A stretch of 64,000 nucleotides of DNA from Marinoscillum sp040222955 (GCF_040222955.1 NZ_JAVKCA010000002.1:62001-126000); one strand, 5' to 3'. Positions 14,534-24,862 are shown, counted from the stretch's first letter. Made by a program: numbers and translations. Notes: a model not told the origin generated them from the sequence alone.

Positions 14534-16963
14534 CTAGAACTGAATTCTGTACATGACATCAGGAAAAAAGCCGATTTGTTTGATAGAGTTGACCTCATCG
14601 GTCACTTCGTTGTAGCGTTTCACAAATTCATTTTTCCTATTGGTCACGTTCTGCAGGTCCACAAAAAACTGGTGGGAAATGTTTCGCCTGGGGCTGTTCA
14701 TCCGCACCCCAAATTTCACATCCCAGCGCATGTAGTTGGCGTATCGCTCGCTGTAGGCAATGTCATCCATGCGCACCTCACGTCCGGCATTGGCGCGGGT
14801 GGCTTCCAGATCCACAGGGGTGTAGGGCTTGCCACCTGAGGTGGTAAACTTGGTGTCGAACGTCCAGGCATTTCGCTGGGCAGGGCCAAATTTCCATTCC
14901 TTACCGAACAGCACATTGTACACAAACTGATTATTAAAGCTGGTGCTGCGCTCTATCCCGTCACTCCCGCTGTATTTGGAGTCATACAAAGAGGTGGTCA
15001 TCAGCAGGTAATAGTCTTTCGAAAAGAACTTTTCCAGCGTCAGCTCCAGTCCATAGTTTCTTCCGGTGCCTTCGTTGACCAGTGACCCCCTTTCATCAAA
15101 GATAAAGTCGGCGCCTTCGTTGATGATGGCGTAGCTACTCGGGGTACTTTGCACGGGGATGTTGTACAAGTACTGGTAATAAACCTCCCCTTTCAGGCGC
15201 CAGTCCTGGCCCAGGTTTCGGTCATACCCCGCCACAAAATGATGACTTTTGATGAAATCAAGGTTTTTGTTGGTGCGCTCAAATACCCCGGGGCTGGTTT
15301 CCTCCTGTAGGAAGAGAATGGGCGAAGGGGCCATTTGCGTATGCAGACCATAAGCAAAACTGATGCGCTGAATGGGGGTAAACTGATAGCTGATCGCCGC
15401 CCGTGGTTCTATGGAAAGCCGGTCGGACAAGTCGAGGTATTGGGTGCTCACGCCAAAGGTGGTACTCAGGTTGTCGGTCAGTTTATACTCCGCCTGACCA
15501 AAAACCCGCGACAACAGATAGTATTCGTTGACGTTGCGCACCGGGATGAAATAGTCGGGAATGTCATCGTTGTTTTCATCAGGTATCTCAGCCCGGTTGT
15601 CCCGGTCGTTGAAAAGGAAATCGGCATGATACAGCTCACCCAGATAACCAGCCCGCAGGTTCCACCGGGCATTGAACTTTTTGTTGATCACCGAGGAGAG
15701 GGTGTAGCGACTGTCTGCGGTCTCCACGTTCGTTGCTCTAAACTTGCCAATGGTCCTCCCGGTATCATCTTTCAGGAGGTTATCCTGATAGTAGTTGTTT
15801 TCAGTGATGGATGCACCGACAGTGGTTTTGATGTAAGTGGTTTTACTGGGCCGCATCAGGTGCGACATCCCAACTACCCCGAGGACATTGTCGATGTAGG
15901 CATCCACGGCCGGATCGGCGAAAAGGTCCCCTTCTTCCACTTCGTCCCCTTTGAAATCGATGCTGCTCAGCCCGCCTAGTCCGAGCACCTCGAATTTTCC
16001 GACTTTGGTTTCCCCCAGGTTCACCTTGAAGGAAAAATCCTGATAATACGGCACGGCACTCGTCCCCGTAGCGGCCAGACTGGCTATGCCATAGCGGTAG
16101 GTAGCTACGAACGAAGAATTCCTTTCACGATTGATTGGCCCCTCAGCCATCATCTCCATGCCTGAGTAGGCGCTCATTTGTCCGGTAAATTCGAACTTAT
16201 CAGCATTTCCATTTCTGAAATTCACATCAAAAACAGCGGCATTGGCATTGCCATATTCTGCGGGGAATGCCCCTGTGAGGAAATCTGAAGTCCGGAGAAT
16301 GTTGGTATTAAGGGCATTCACAGGCCCACCGGTTACGCCCAAAGTGGCGAAGTGATTGGTGGTAGGTACCGGAATACCCTCAATCCGCCATTGCAGCCCG
16401 GTGGGTGAATTTCCCCGCACCACAATATCGTTTCGTGAATCGTTGGGTGCACTCACCCCCGCAAAGGAAGTGGCCAGCCGGGCCACATCGTTTCGCCCAC
16501 CGGAGAAGCGGGTGGTTTCCTCCAGACTGAAGGTACGGGCACTCACCTTGGCCATTTCATTGATAGGCAGGTCTTTATTGGCATTGGCGGTCACCACCAC
16601 GGCCTCCAGGTTTTCTACCGATTCCTCCAGCTTGATTTGCAGGATCACCTCTTTGCCGGCGGTCACCAGCACATTGGGGATGGTTTGGTTTTTATAGCCC
16701 ACATACTGCACGGCCAGTGTTTGTCGCCCTACAGGCACATTTTCCAACCGGAAGGTGCCATCTACATCCGTGACAGTGCCCAGCATAGGCTCAGTACCCA
16801 GCACAAGGATCGTCGCTCCGATGAGTTCGTATTCTGCCTGCGCATCGATGATTTTTCCTTTGATCACATGGGTTTGCCCAAAGGAATTGAAGACCAGAAA
16901 AATAGCCAGGACTATGCCTATTAAAATTTTTAATGTCTCATTACTAATGGTAAGCGTATTCAT
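14534..16963 (-). CDS. TonB-dependent outer-membrane receptor
   Basis: 809 residues. The N-terminus has a hydrophobic signal ending near SFGQ, then a carboxypeptidase-regulatory-like beta domain (VIKGKIIDAQAEYELIGATI ... VDGTFRLENVPVGRQTLAVQ, about 30-120). The plug domain follows (AVVVTANANKDLPINEMAKV ... IVVRGNSPTGLQWRIEGIPV), then a 22-strand-type barrel to the C-terminal VMYRIQF. It imports a bound substrate across the outer membrane using TonB energy. No SusD partner lies nearby, so a glycan-type SusCD pair is unlikely. It is divergent from a LytS/LytTR pair 260 bp away that may regulate it. Substrate unknown. Confidence 0.88.
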   Translation of the reverse strand: MNTLTISNETLKILIGIVLAIFLVFNSFGQTHVIKGKIIDAQAEYELIGATILVLGTEPMLGTVTDVDGTFRLENVPVGRQTLAVQYVGYKNQTIPNVLVTAGKEVILQIKLEESVENLEAVVVTANANKDLPINEMAKVSARTFSLEETTRFSGGRNDVARLATSFAGVSAPNDSRNDIVVRGNSPTGLQWRIEGIPVPTTNHFATLGVTGGPVNALNTNILRTSDFLTGAFPAEYGNANAAVFDVNFRNGNADKFEFTGQMSAYSGMEMMAEGPINRERNSSFVATYRYGIASLAATGTSAVPYYQDFSFKVNLGETKVGKFEVLGLGGLSSIDFKGDEVEEGDLFADPAVDAYIDNVLGVVGMSHLMRPSKTTYIKTTVGASITENNYYQDNLLKDDTGRTIGKFRATNVETADSRYTLSSVINKKFNARWNLRAGYLGELYHADFLFNDRDNRAEIPDENNDDIPDYFIPVRNVNEYYLLSRVFGQAEYKLTDNLSTTFGVSTQYLDLSDRLSIEPRAAISYQFTPIQRISFAYGLHTQMAPSPILFLQEETSPGVFERTNKNLDFIKSHHFVAGYDRNLGQDWRLKGEVYYQYLYNIPVQSTPSSYAIINEGADFIFDERGSLVNEGTGRNYGLELTLEKFFSKDYYLLMTTSLYDSKYSGSDGIERSTSFNNQFVYNVLFGKEWKFGPAQRNAWTFDTKFTTSGGKPYTPVDLEATRANAGREVRMDDIAYSERYANYMRWDVKFGVRMNSPRRNISHQFFVDLQNVTNRKNEFVKRYNEVTDEVNSIKQIGFFPDVMYRIQF

Positions 16964-17222
16964 AAGCGTGTGTTTTGGTTGAGTTGTTCGAATCTACGGG
17001 GGTGGGAAAGTGATTGGTAGGCAATTCAGCGTGAGTCCCGAAAGCTCTCAGGTGAACCGTGTATATAGCCCTCTGAAATGGGTTTGCATGCTGCTAGGGC
17101 GGATCATCCGGATTCGGCGGGTGATTTTCCGGTTTCGGAGCGACCAATTGCGGCTTCATGGATAATTCGTTAACCAGCCTTTGTATTTCTGGTTAGCTTT
17201 ATATCAGTTTTTAGTTAGCCTC

Positions 17223-18269
17223 ATGAAAAACTTCAAAATCAGGGAAATACACGTGCGCTGGGTGGGGATCTTCCTCGTCGGATTTCTGGTGATGTTCACA
17301 GAGCAGGAAGGCACGCAAGCCGCCGCCCTCCCCTTTTGGACACATTACTTCATTTCGGTGGGATTTACCGCCATTTACTGGAACGGTGCTTACCTGATCT
17401 TCATGAGGTTTCGCAAAGTCTTTCCGGAAATCAGCCAGACCTACAAAAGAATAATCCTCACCTACATGGCGCTGTTTTTCTGGATGAGCGTCGGCGGAAT
17501 CCCTTTCAAAATGGTACTGGGTCTGGTGGAATATACCTGGAGTGGGGTGTTACTGGCCTGCTCAGAATATTTCCTGCTCAACATCATCCTGGCGATTATC
17601 ATCGGCACGATCTACGAAACGGTCTTTTTCTTTGAAAAATGGAAGGAATCGATCCAACAAAATGAGGAACTGAAAAATCAGCAGATCCGCACGCAATTCG
17701 AGGTGCTGCAAAACCAGATGAGCCCCCATTTTCTATTCAACAGCCTGAACACGCTGACCACACTCATCGCCGAAAACCAGCAGGTGGCCATTGATTTCAC
17801 TCAGAAGCTTTCTGAAGTATATCGCTACATCCTGCAAAACAAAGAACGGGATCTGGTGCACCTCCATGAGGAACTGGACTTTGCCAGGTCCTATTTGTAC
17901 CTGTTGAAAATGCGCTTTCCCGATAACCTCACGGCCACTTTCAATGTGGACAAGAAATATGAAAACCTCAGCATCGCGCCATTGACCATACAGATGCTGG
18001 TAGAAAATGCCATCAAACACAATGTGGTATCCAAAGCCGATCCGCTGCACATTGATGTGTATGTGGAGAACGGAACATCAATCGTGGTGAAGAACAACCT
18101 GCAAAAGCGGCCCGTGATAGAGAAGTCTATGAAAACCGGACTGGCCAACATCAGAAAGCGCTATGAGTACCTGGGCAACAGGCAAATCGAGATCATTACC
18201 ACACCCAAAAACTATATGGTGGCCATCCCTCTGATTGACCTGATAGAAAACAGAAACATCGCGGTATGA
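17223..18269 (+). CDS. LytS/YehU-type sensor histidine kinase
   Basis: 348 residues from ATG 17223; a TTG 42 bp upstream also keeps the frame open. Four membrane helices span about 10-135, followed by a coiled segment and the His_kinase signature QMSPHFLFNSLNTLTTLI with phospho-acceptor H169. A HATPase domain follows (LTIQMLVENAIKHNVV, TGLANIRKRYEYLG). It overlaps the response regulator by ATGA and so forms a coupled pair. The sensory input is unknown; no periplasmic domain of note is present. It is divergent from the TonB receptor, which makes that gene a candidate target. Confidence 0.9.
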   Translation: MKNFKIREIHVRWVGIFLVGFLVMFTEQEGTQAAALPFWTHYFISVGFTAIYWNGAYLIFMRFRKVFPEISQTYKRIILTYMALFFWMSVGGIPFKMVLGLVEYTWSGVLLACSEYFLLNIILAIIIGTIYETVFFFEKWKESIQQNEELKNQQIRTQFEVLQNQMSPHFLFNSLNTLTTLIAENQQVAIDFTQKLSEVYRYILQNKERDLVHLHEELDFARSYLYLLKMRFPDNLTATFNVDKKYENLSIAPLTIQMLVENAIKHNVVSKADPLHIDVYVENGTSIVVKNNLQKRPVIEKSMKTGLANIRKRYEYLGNRQIEIITTPKNYMVAIPLIDLIENRNIAV

Positions 18270-19021
18270 AGGTCCTGATTATAGAAGATGAAGCCCCCGC
18301 CTTTCGCCGGCTGCAGAAGCTGCTGGAAGAAATCAATCCCGACGTGGAAATCGTGGAAGTACTGGACAGCGTGGAGGAGAGCGTGAAGTGGTTCAACAAC
18401 CACCACATTCCCGACCTGATCTTCAGTGACATCCAGCTGAGTGATGGCATTTCGTTCGATATTTTTGATCGGATTCCCATCACCAAGCCCGTCATTTTCA
18501 CCACGGCGTTTGATGAATACATGCTCAAAGCGTTCCGAGTCAATAGCATTGACTATCTGCTGAAACCCATCAAAAAGGAGGATTTGGAAAAAAGCCTCCT
18601 CAAATACCAGCAGATGAAAGCCGTTTTTGGTGGCGGGGTGGATATGGGTGAACTCCTGAAAAACGTGAAGCTGGACGGACAAAACTACAAAGCCCGTTTT
18701 CTAGCGAAAGTGGGAGACAAACTGGTCTCTGTGGAAACCGAGGATGTGGCCTATTTTCAAACCCGCCATGGCGTGGTACACATGGCCACTACTCAGGGCA
18801 GGACTTACCTGCTCGATCAGGCCCTGGATGAGCTGATGGCTCAGCTGGACCCCAACAAATTCTTCCGTGCCAACAGGCAGTTTATCGTACAATTCAGATC
18901 CATATTGGCAGTACACCGCTATCACAAGGGAAAGCTACTGGTGGAGTTGAACCCCAAAATGGAAGATGTGGTGGTGAGTGCCGAAAAGGCTGGTGACTTC
19001 AGGAAGTGGCTGGGGGATTGA
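18266..19021 (+). CDS. LytTR-family response regulator
   Basis: 251 residues. The receiver domain (1-120) has phospho-acceptor D55 in LIFSDIQLSD, acidic residues EDEA at 8-10 and the K in YLLKPIKKEDLEK. The LytTR DNA-binding domain (about 140-250) shows FLAKVGDKLVSVETEDVAYF and FFRANRQFIVQFRSI. It is translated directly after the kinase with a 4-bp overlap. LytTR regulators bind short direct repeats upstream of targets; none was identified with confidence here. Confidence 0.92.
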   Translation: MKVLIIEDEAPAFRRLQKLLEEINPDVEIVEVLDSVEESVKWFNNHHIPDLIFSDIQLSDGISFDIFDRIPITKPVIFTTAFDEYMLKAFRVNSIDYLLKPIKKEDLEKSLLKYQQMKAVFGGGVDMGELLKNVKLDGQNYKARFLAKVGDKLVSVETEDVAYFQTRHGVVHMATTQGRTYLLDQALDELMAQLDPNKFFRANRQFIVQFRSILAVHRYHKGKLLVELNPKMEDVVVSAEKAGDFRKWLGD

Positions 19022-19155
19022 GGTATAATAGATTTTTGGGACTCCTACCTACCCGAAATAAGCCAATCCGATCGGGGAAAGCCATTTGACAGTAAAGTGC
19101 GAATCAGGTAGATTTAGTGATTCAAAATAATTGCCCAATCCCTAAGTCTGATAAA

Positions 19156-20733
19156 ATGTCTTCATCCAAAACCAAACACCCCTTAAAAATTATCCTGGCT
19201 TTATTCTTTTTGATGCACGGATGGCATCCCACGCTGGCTCAATTAACCTCCAATGAAATTGATGAACTGGCAACATCTGCCCTTACAAAATTCAACATAG
19301 CCGGGGTGGCCATTGGGATTGTAAAGGATGGCCATATCATTCATACAAAGGGCTATGGTGTGAAATCCATTCAAAGCAATGAAGTTGTGGATGAACACAC
19401 CTCCTTTGCCATTGCCTCCAACACTAAAGCCTTCACCTCTGCTGCCTTAGCCATACTAGTGGAGCAGGGTAAGATCAACTGGCGGGATAAGGTCGTGGAT
19501 TATCTTCCCGAATTCAGGATGTATGATCCCTACGTTACCAAAAACTTCAATATTCAGGACCTCCTCACGCACCGCAGCGGCTTAGGATTGGGAGCGGGAG
19601 ACCTCATGTTTATCCCTCCGGGCGGCGATTTCACCATTCAGGATGTGATGACCAGCTTTCAATATTTCAAACCTCAGTCTGACTTTCGCTCCTCTTATGA
19701 CTATGACAACCTGTTGTACCTGGTAGCAGGAGAACTCATCGCCCGGGTAAGTGGAGTGAACTATGATGAATTCATAGAAGCCAACATCTTTCAGCCGCTG
19801 GCGATGGATCGCTCGTTTTGTTCTTTAAGCGACACCAGGATCACATCCAACCAGGCCATCCCCCATTTGAGTATCGATGGGAAGCTGCGAGAAATCAATC
19901 ACTTCCAACAGATGGGAAATGACGCTGCCGGTGGCATCCGGTCCAATGTGGACGACCTTTGTCAGTGGATGCTACTCCACTTAAACAAAGGCCGATATGG
20001 AGAAAATCTCGAGAAGGAGTTGTTTTCAGAAGCAGCGCAAAGAGAAATGTGGAAAATCCATAATCCCTTCATCACCTACCCCAATGCCAGGTACAACTTT
20101 CACTTCTCAGGATACGGTCTTGGCTGGGAGCTAAGAGACATCAAAGGGAATATGGCGGCCTATCATGGCGGCCTGTTGCCGGGAATGGCCTCACAGACCA
20201 TCCTTATCCCTGACATCAACCTTGGCATTATCGTATTGATCAACTCAGCCGATAAATCAGGCTTTAGCCCCACCGATGCTCTTGCATTTACCATTCTGGA
20301 TAGCTACCTGGGGCTTGATGATTTTGATTGGATGGGTAAGGTATATCGCTCAGTACAGCAAAGCGACCAGGGTGCGGATAGTGTGGTCATTGCGGTCTGG
20401 AAAAAGGTAGCAAGCAACACGCCCATAGTGGAAATCAGCAAGTATGTCGGAACATACGAAGATCCCTGGTTTGGTAAGGTGGAAGTCTCCACGAACGATG
20501 ATAAGCTGTGGTTCCGCAGCCTTCGCTCTCCGCTACTCAATGGAGAACTACAGCATTATACTCACGACACTTTTGCCATCAGGTGGGAATATCAGGACCT
20601 GAATGGCGATGCTTTAGTCACGTTCAATGCCGGGCAAAAAGAAAAAGCACAGTCACTAAATATAAAAGGCATTTCACCTCAAATTGATTTTAGTTTTGAT
20701 TTCCAGGATCTGAATTTAAAGAGACTAAAGTAG
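19156..20733 (+). CDS. Serine hydrolase (class C beta-lactamase fold) with C-terminal DUF3471-like domain
   Basis: 525 residues from ATG 19156; a GTG at 19117 is in frame but the signal peptide starts at this ATG (LKIILALFFLMHGWHPTLAQ). The catalytic set is complete: S88-N-T-K91 in IASNTKAFTS, Y183-D-N185 in YDYDNLLYLV, and H337-G-G in AAYHGGLLPG. The last 110 residues resemble the DUF3471 beta domain found behind such hydrolases. It is exported to the periplasm. Peptidase, esterase and amidase activities all occur in this family, so the substrate is open. Confidence 0.85.
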   Translation: MSSSKTKHPLKIILALFFLMHGWHPTLAQLTSNEIDELATSALTKFNIAGVAIGIVKDGHIIHTKGYGVKSIQSNEVVDEHTSFAIASNTKAFTSAALAILVEQGKINWRDKVVDYLPEFRMYDPYVTKNFNIQDLLTHRSGLGLGAGDLMFIPPGGDFTIQDVMTSFQYFKPQSDFRSSYDYDNLLYLVAGELIARVSGVNYDEFIEANIFQPLAMDRSFCSLSDTRITSNQAIPHLSIDGKLREINHFQQMGNDAAGGIRSNVDDLCQWMLLHLNKGRYGENLEKELFSEAAQREMWKIHNPFITYPNARYNFHFSGYGLGWELRDIKGNMAAYHGGLLPGMASQTILIPDINLGIIVLINSADKSGFSPTDALAFTILDSYLGLDDFDWMGKVYRSVQQSDQGADSVVIAVWKKVASNTPIVEISKYVGTYEDPWFGKVEVSTNDDKLWFRSLRSPLLNGELQHYTHDTFAIRWEYQDLNGDALVTFNAGQKEKAQSLNIKGISPQIDFSFDFQDLNLKRLK

Positions 20734-21034
20734 AGTTCTAAGTCACTCATTTTCAAGGTGTTAATATTTATTTTTTCCCGACGGGTTAAAAGCACAACAT
20801 TCCGGATCGTCCCTACGTTGAGGACATCAATTTGGGCAATGACATAGGGAAAAATGCCATAAAAAACAGCACAAACCCGATCTGAAAGGAAGTCAATCCA
20901 CCCCAGGGAAGATTCTCTATGAACGTCTATTTTAGAAACAGCTCCCATTTGAAAACATCGAACATCAGGTCGAGTGATTTTGGAAATCATTTACCTATCT
21001 GTTTATTACCTTTAGAAATACAATTGCCCAGGTG
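20734..21034. other. Intergenic stretch without a recognisable gene
   Basis: 301 bp between two plus-strand hydrolase genes. A 103-residue minus-strand frame crosses it and runs into the 3' end of the preceding gene; its protein looks unlike a real one. No hairpin followed by a T-run and no confident promoter box was seen. Confidence 0.5.
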
Positions 21035-22039
21035 ATGGAAACCACAAAAAACTCAATCTCATTTGAAGGAAAGAAGCTATCGATCCAAAAGAGGCTTCTA
21101 ATTGTTTTAGGGGTGATTGTCACCATCGGCGTATTCATGCGATTCATCAACTTTCCTCACAATCGTTCGTTGCTGACAAAAAACAAAGTGGAGATGCAGC
21201 CTGCCGGACTGCCAATAGTGATGAATGACTCACTGATCCGTCCACTCACCACCCTCCTGAACAGCTCCTTGCAAAAAGACCTGGATGGCATCATCGCTTC
21301 CAATAAAAAGTGGGCTGCACTGGCCAGCCAAAAGAAGATGTGCATCGGACTAGTGGACCTGAGAGACTCTTACAATGTGCGGTTTGCCAGGGTGAATGGC
21401 AACGACATGATGTATGCAGCCAGCCTCCCCAAAATTGCCGTACTGCTCACAGCCACTGAGTCGATCGACCAGGGGCTGCTGGAAGAGACCGACGAGGTGA
21501 AGTCCGATATGCGGATGATGATCGCCAAAAGCGACAATGCCGCCACCACCAGGATGATAGACCGGGTAGGTCTGGACAAGATCGCAGAAGTAATGCAGGA
21601 CCCCAAATACGACTTCTACGATGAAGAAAAAGGCGGCGGCCTCTGGGTGGGCAAACGCTACGCCAGCACCGGGCCCAGAAATGGTGACCCACTGAAAAAC
21701 ATCAGCCATGGCGCCACAGCCACACAGGTATGCCGGTACTATTACCTTTTGGCCTTTGGGCAGCTGGTGAACTATGAGCGCTCCAAGCAAATGCTCAGCT
21801 ATTTAGGAGACCCCATGCTTCATCATAAATTTGTCAATACCCTGGATCAGGTAGCACCACGGGCACAGGTTTTTCGCAAGTCTGGATCATGGAGAAACTA
21901 TCATTCCGACTCAGCATTGGTGTGGGGTCCTACCTGGAGAAGGTATATATTGGTGGCACTGGTAGAAGATGAAGACGGTGAGAAGATCATGCGTGAGCTC
22001 ATCATGGAAGTGGATAAGAAATTAAAACCGAAAATCTAA
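21035..22039 (+). CDS. Class A beta-lactamase-like serine hydrolase, membrane-anchored
   Basis: 334 residues from ATG 21035; a GTG lies one codon before. An N-terminal helix (RLLIVLGVIVTIGVFMRFI) anchors it. The class A / D-alanyl-type motif set is present: S130-L-P-K133 (AASLPKIAVLLT), S166-D-N168 (AKSDNAAT) and K282-S-G (FRKSGSW). A general-base Glu like E166 of true class A enzymes is not obvious, so a peptidase or murein-related role is as likely as beta-lactam hydrolysis. The next gene starts 3 nt after its stop, so the two probably form an operon. Confidence 0.8.
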   Translation: METTKNSISFEGKKLSIQKRLLIVLGVIVTIGVFMRFINFPHNRSLLTKNKVEMQPAGLPIVMNDSLIRPLTTLLNSSLQKDLDGIIASNKKWAALASQKKMCIGLVDLRDSYNVRFARVNGNDMMYAASLPKIAVLLTATESIDQGLLEETDEVKSDMRMMIAKSDNAATTRMIDRVGLDKIAEVMQDPKYDFYDEEKGGGLWVGKRYASTGPRNGDPLKNISHGATATQVCRYYYLLAFGQLVNYERSKQMLSYLGDPMLHHKFVNTLDQVAPRAQVFRKSGSWRNYHSDSALVWGPTWRRYILVALVEDEDGEKIMRELIMEVDKKLKPKI

Positions 22040-22042
22040 GAA

Positions 22043-24856
22043 TTGTTAGAACAGTCAAAAGATCTCATTAAAGCATTTTTACTCAGGACTTTTGATGTAC
22101 GTGAAGGGGAATATCAGCGGGTGCTGCTCATGCAGCTCAATATCTTTCTGCTGATATTCACACTCCTGGTCATAAAACCTGTAGTCAATGCCCAGTTCTT
22201 GTCCATGATGGGCGTTGACCAATTGCCGGTAATGTTTCTACTGGTGGCCATCAGCGCCATGGGTGTGTCGATGGTCTATTCCAGAGCGTTGGGTAGCCGG
22301 TCGCTGCGGCGCATTTCCAACTCCACCCTGCTGATCTCAGTAGTCCTGCTGACCTTCTTTGGCATCTTGCTGAAGCTCGATATCTCACCAGCACTGGTGC
22401 TTTATGTGCTCTATATCATCGTGGCAATCTTCGCGGTACTGAGCACCTCTCAGTTCTGGATCATGGCCAACCTGGCTTTTGATGCGCGTGAAGCCAAGCG
22501 ACTGTTTAGTTTTATAGGCGCAGGCCCCATTGCCGGCGGTGTGGCTGGCGGATACATGACCTCCATACTTGCCAATTACATAGAGGGCACCAACCTGATC
22601 TTTTTTGGTGCTGCCCTGCTGTGTATTTGTATTTACCTCAACAATGTAATCTGGAGCAGACATATACCCAAACTCACCACCTTCCAGCGAAAAAAGCGGA
22701 TGAAGGATTTTGGCGATCACCCCATCTGGCTCATCCGACAGTCGAAGCACCTGACCTACCTGGCGCTGATCATCAGCATAGGGGTGATTGTCTCCAAACT
22801 CATCGAGTTTCAATTTAGCAGTGTGGCCGTCCAATCCTTTGATGATCCGGATGAGCTCACTTCCTTCTTTGGATTCTGGCTTTCCACCTTCAATGCGGTC
22901 TCGCTGCTCATACAGCTCTTTCTCACCCGACGAATCGTGGGCACTTACGGCGTAGGCTCCTCCCTCTTTGCCCTGCCCGGTGGTATTCTATTGGGGTCGT
23001 CCCTTTTGCTCTTTGCACCTGTCCTCTGGGCGGGAATTTTCACAAGGTTATGGGAGGTATCCGTGAAGCAGTCTGTCAATAAATCAGCTACTGAGCTGCT
23101 GGCATTACCAATTCCCTCAGGCATTAAAAGTCAGACGAAAAGCTTCATCGATGTATTTGTAGACCTGGCGGCCACCGGACTGGCGGGTTTGATGCTTATT
23201 TTCCTGATCAATGGCCTTGACCTGTCCGTCAGAGCGGTCAGCATCCTGACCATCTTCATACTCATCGTCTGGATATGGGTGGCTCTGAAAGTGAGACGGG
23301 AGTACCTCAATTCTTTCAAATCAAAGCTCACTCAAATTGACAAAAAGAATGTTCAGCCGGATTATAGCAATATATCCGTGTATAACGGACTCAAACGTGC
23401 GTTGGAAACCGGCACAGAGCCACAGATCCTGTATGTTCTTGACAAAGTACGGGAGATTCCGGACAAGCGGCTTTTTGACAATGTCAGTCAGTTTTTAATG
23501 CACCCATCACCTGTCGTACGGGCCCGCGCACTGCAGTCCATTTATTACCTGGAAAAAACAGTGGAACCGCAAGTACTGGAAGGGCTGCTCTCAGATCCTG
23601 ATCAGGAGGTTCGGTACAAGGCTTTTGCCCAGCTCCTGCGTCAAACCAAAGAGCAAAGAATCAACCTGATTCACAACTATCTGACCCACAGTGATCCTAC
23701 CATCAGTGGTGCGGCCCTGGTGGGGCTGGCTGAGGAAGCACGAAACAATGAGGAGATGAAACGACTGCTGAAGGTAGAGCAGCGTATTCATGAGAAGATT
23801 GATTACATCGACCTGGCAGAAAATTCGGAAGAAAAATACCTCTATAAAGTAATGATCCTTCGGGCTGCTGGCCACGCCAATATTCCTGCCTTCTACCCTA
23901 CCATCCGCAGCTTTATGGACGACAAGGAAGTCCGTGTGGTCAATGAGGCCATACTGGCGGCTGGGTTCACGATGAACGTGACCTTCATAGAACGGCTTAC
24001 AGAATTTCTCGTCCCGAAAGACACCCGAAAAAATGCACAACTTGCCCTGCTCAACTATGGGGTGGGCATTTTGCCGGAGCTGGATCGGGTGGTTCGAAAA
24101 GAAACGACCCGTGCGGAAGTCTCCCACATGATTCCCGGGGTACTGGAGCGGATAGATGCCTATGCTTCGGTGAAAGTGCTCCTCTCCTTTCTCAATACCA
24201 ATGACGTCATGCTGCGCCTGGAGGCACTCCGATCCCTCAACGCACTCCAGCGAGACTTCCCACATCTCCGGATTAATAAAAAAGACATTCTAGGCCATGT
24301 CATAGATGAATGCAATGTGTATAAAAACATCCTCGGGGTGTTTTACAAGCAGCGCCAGTTACTGCCGGTGAATGAATCGCCACAGATAAAAGAGGCTCGT
24401 ACCCAACTCACCAGCCTGCTCGAAAGGCGACTGGACGGCACACTTGAACGGATCTTCAGGCTCATAGGCCTCAGATACCCGCCGGATGACATCATCTCGG
24501 CCTATGAGGGCATCAGGAATGTCAATGAGCACGTACGACTCAACTCAGTAGAATACCTGGACAACCTACTGGAGCCCACACTCAAAAAAGCGCTGCTCCC
24601 CATCGCGGAGAGTGCCATGCTGGATGTACTCAGTAAGGACGTCATTGACAACCTGAAGGTCACAGTACCTGATGAAAAGAAATGTCTGTTTATGCTCCTG
24701 GATGGACGCGATGCCAGGCTGAAACTGGCAGTTTTTAAGCTCATAGAAGCCGTGGGGTCTATGGAATACAAAGAGATGGTGCGGCCCTTCCTGAACAGTC
24801 ATCATGAGAAGATCAGAGAACAAGCTGTAAAAATCCTCGGACAGCAAGCTCACTGA
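22043..24856 (+). CDS. ADP/ATP-carrier (NTT)-like membrane protein with C-terminal HEAT repeats
   Basis: 937 residues from TTG 22043; no ATG lies near the N-terminus and the gap to the previous stop is 3 nt. Residues about 20-420 form some 12 helices in a major-facilitator / nucleotide-exchange pattern (LLVIKPVVNAQFL, FWIMANLAFDAREAKRLFSF, then GAGPIAGGVAGGY). Residues about 440-937 are HEAT-like helical repeats (PSPVVRARALQSIYYLE, DPDQEVRYKAFAQLL, KEVRVVNEAILAAG). NTT carriers swap nucleotides in intracellular bacteria and plastids; a free-living homologue with a scaffold tail probably has another role. Substrate unknown. Confidence 0.75.
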   Translation: MLEQSKDLIKAFLLRTFDVREGEYQRVLLMQLNIFLLIFTLLVIKPVVNAQFLSMMGVDQLPVMFLLVAISAMGVSMVYSRALGSRSLRRISNSTLLISVVLLTFFGILLKLDISPALVLYVLYIIVAIFAVLSTSQFWIMANLAFDAREAKRLFSFIGAGPIAGGVAGGYMTSILANYIEGTNLIFFGAALLCICIYLNNVIWSRHIPKLTTFQRKKRMKDFGDHPIWLIRQSKHLTYLALIISIGVIVSKLIEFQFSSVAVQSFDDPDELTSFFGFWLSTFNAVSLLIQLFLTRRIVGTYGVGSSLFALPGGILLGSSLLLFAPVLWAGIFTRLWEVSVKQSVNKSATELLALPIPSGIKSQTKSFIDVFVDLAATGLAGLMLIFLINGLDLSVRAVSILTIFILIVWIWVALKVRREYLNSFKSKLTQIDKKNVQPDYSNISVYNGLKRALETGTEPQILYVLDKVREIPDKRLFDNVSQFLMHPSPVVRARALQSIYYLEKTVEPQVLEGLLSDPDQEVRYKAFAQLLRQTKEQRINLIHNYLTHSDPTISGAALVGLAEEARNNEEMKRLLKVEQRIHEKIDYIDLAENSEEKYLYKVMILRAAGHANIPAFYPTIRSFMDDKEVRVVNEAILAAGFTMNVTFIERLTEFLVPKDTRKNAQLALLNYGVGILPELDRVVRKETTRAEVSHMIPGVLERIDAYASVKVLLSFLNTNDVMLRLEALRSLNALQRDFPHLRINKKDILGHVIDECNVYKNILGVFYKQRQLLPVNESPQIKEARTQLTSLLERRLDGTLERIFRLIGLRYPPDDIISAYEGIRNVNEHVRLNSVEYLDNLLEPTLKKALLPIAESAMLDVLSKDVIDNLKVTVPDEKKCLFMLLDGRDARLKLAVFKLIEAVGSMEYKEMVRPFLNSHHEKIREQAVKILGQQAH

Positions 24857-24862
24857 ATCATT

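Noticed and set aside
20679..20990. 103-residue minus-strand frame with hydrophobic middle
   Set aside because: It overlaps the 3' end of the preceding gene, lacks any motif, and could only be a weak relic at best.
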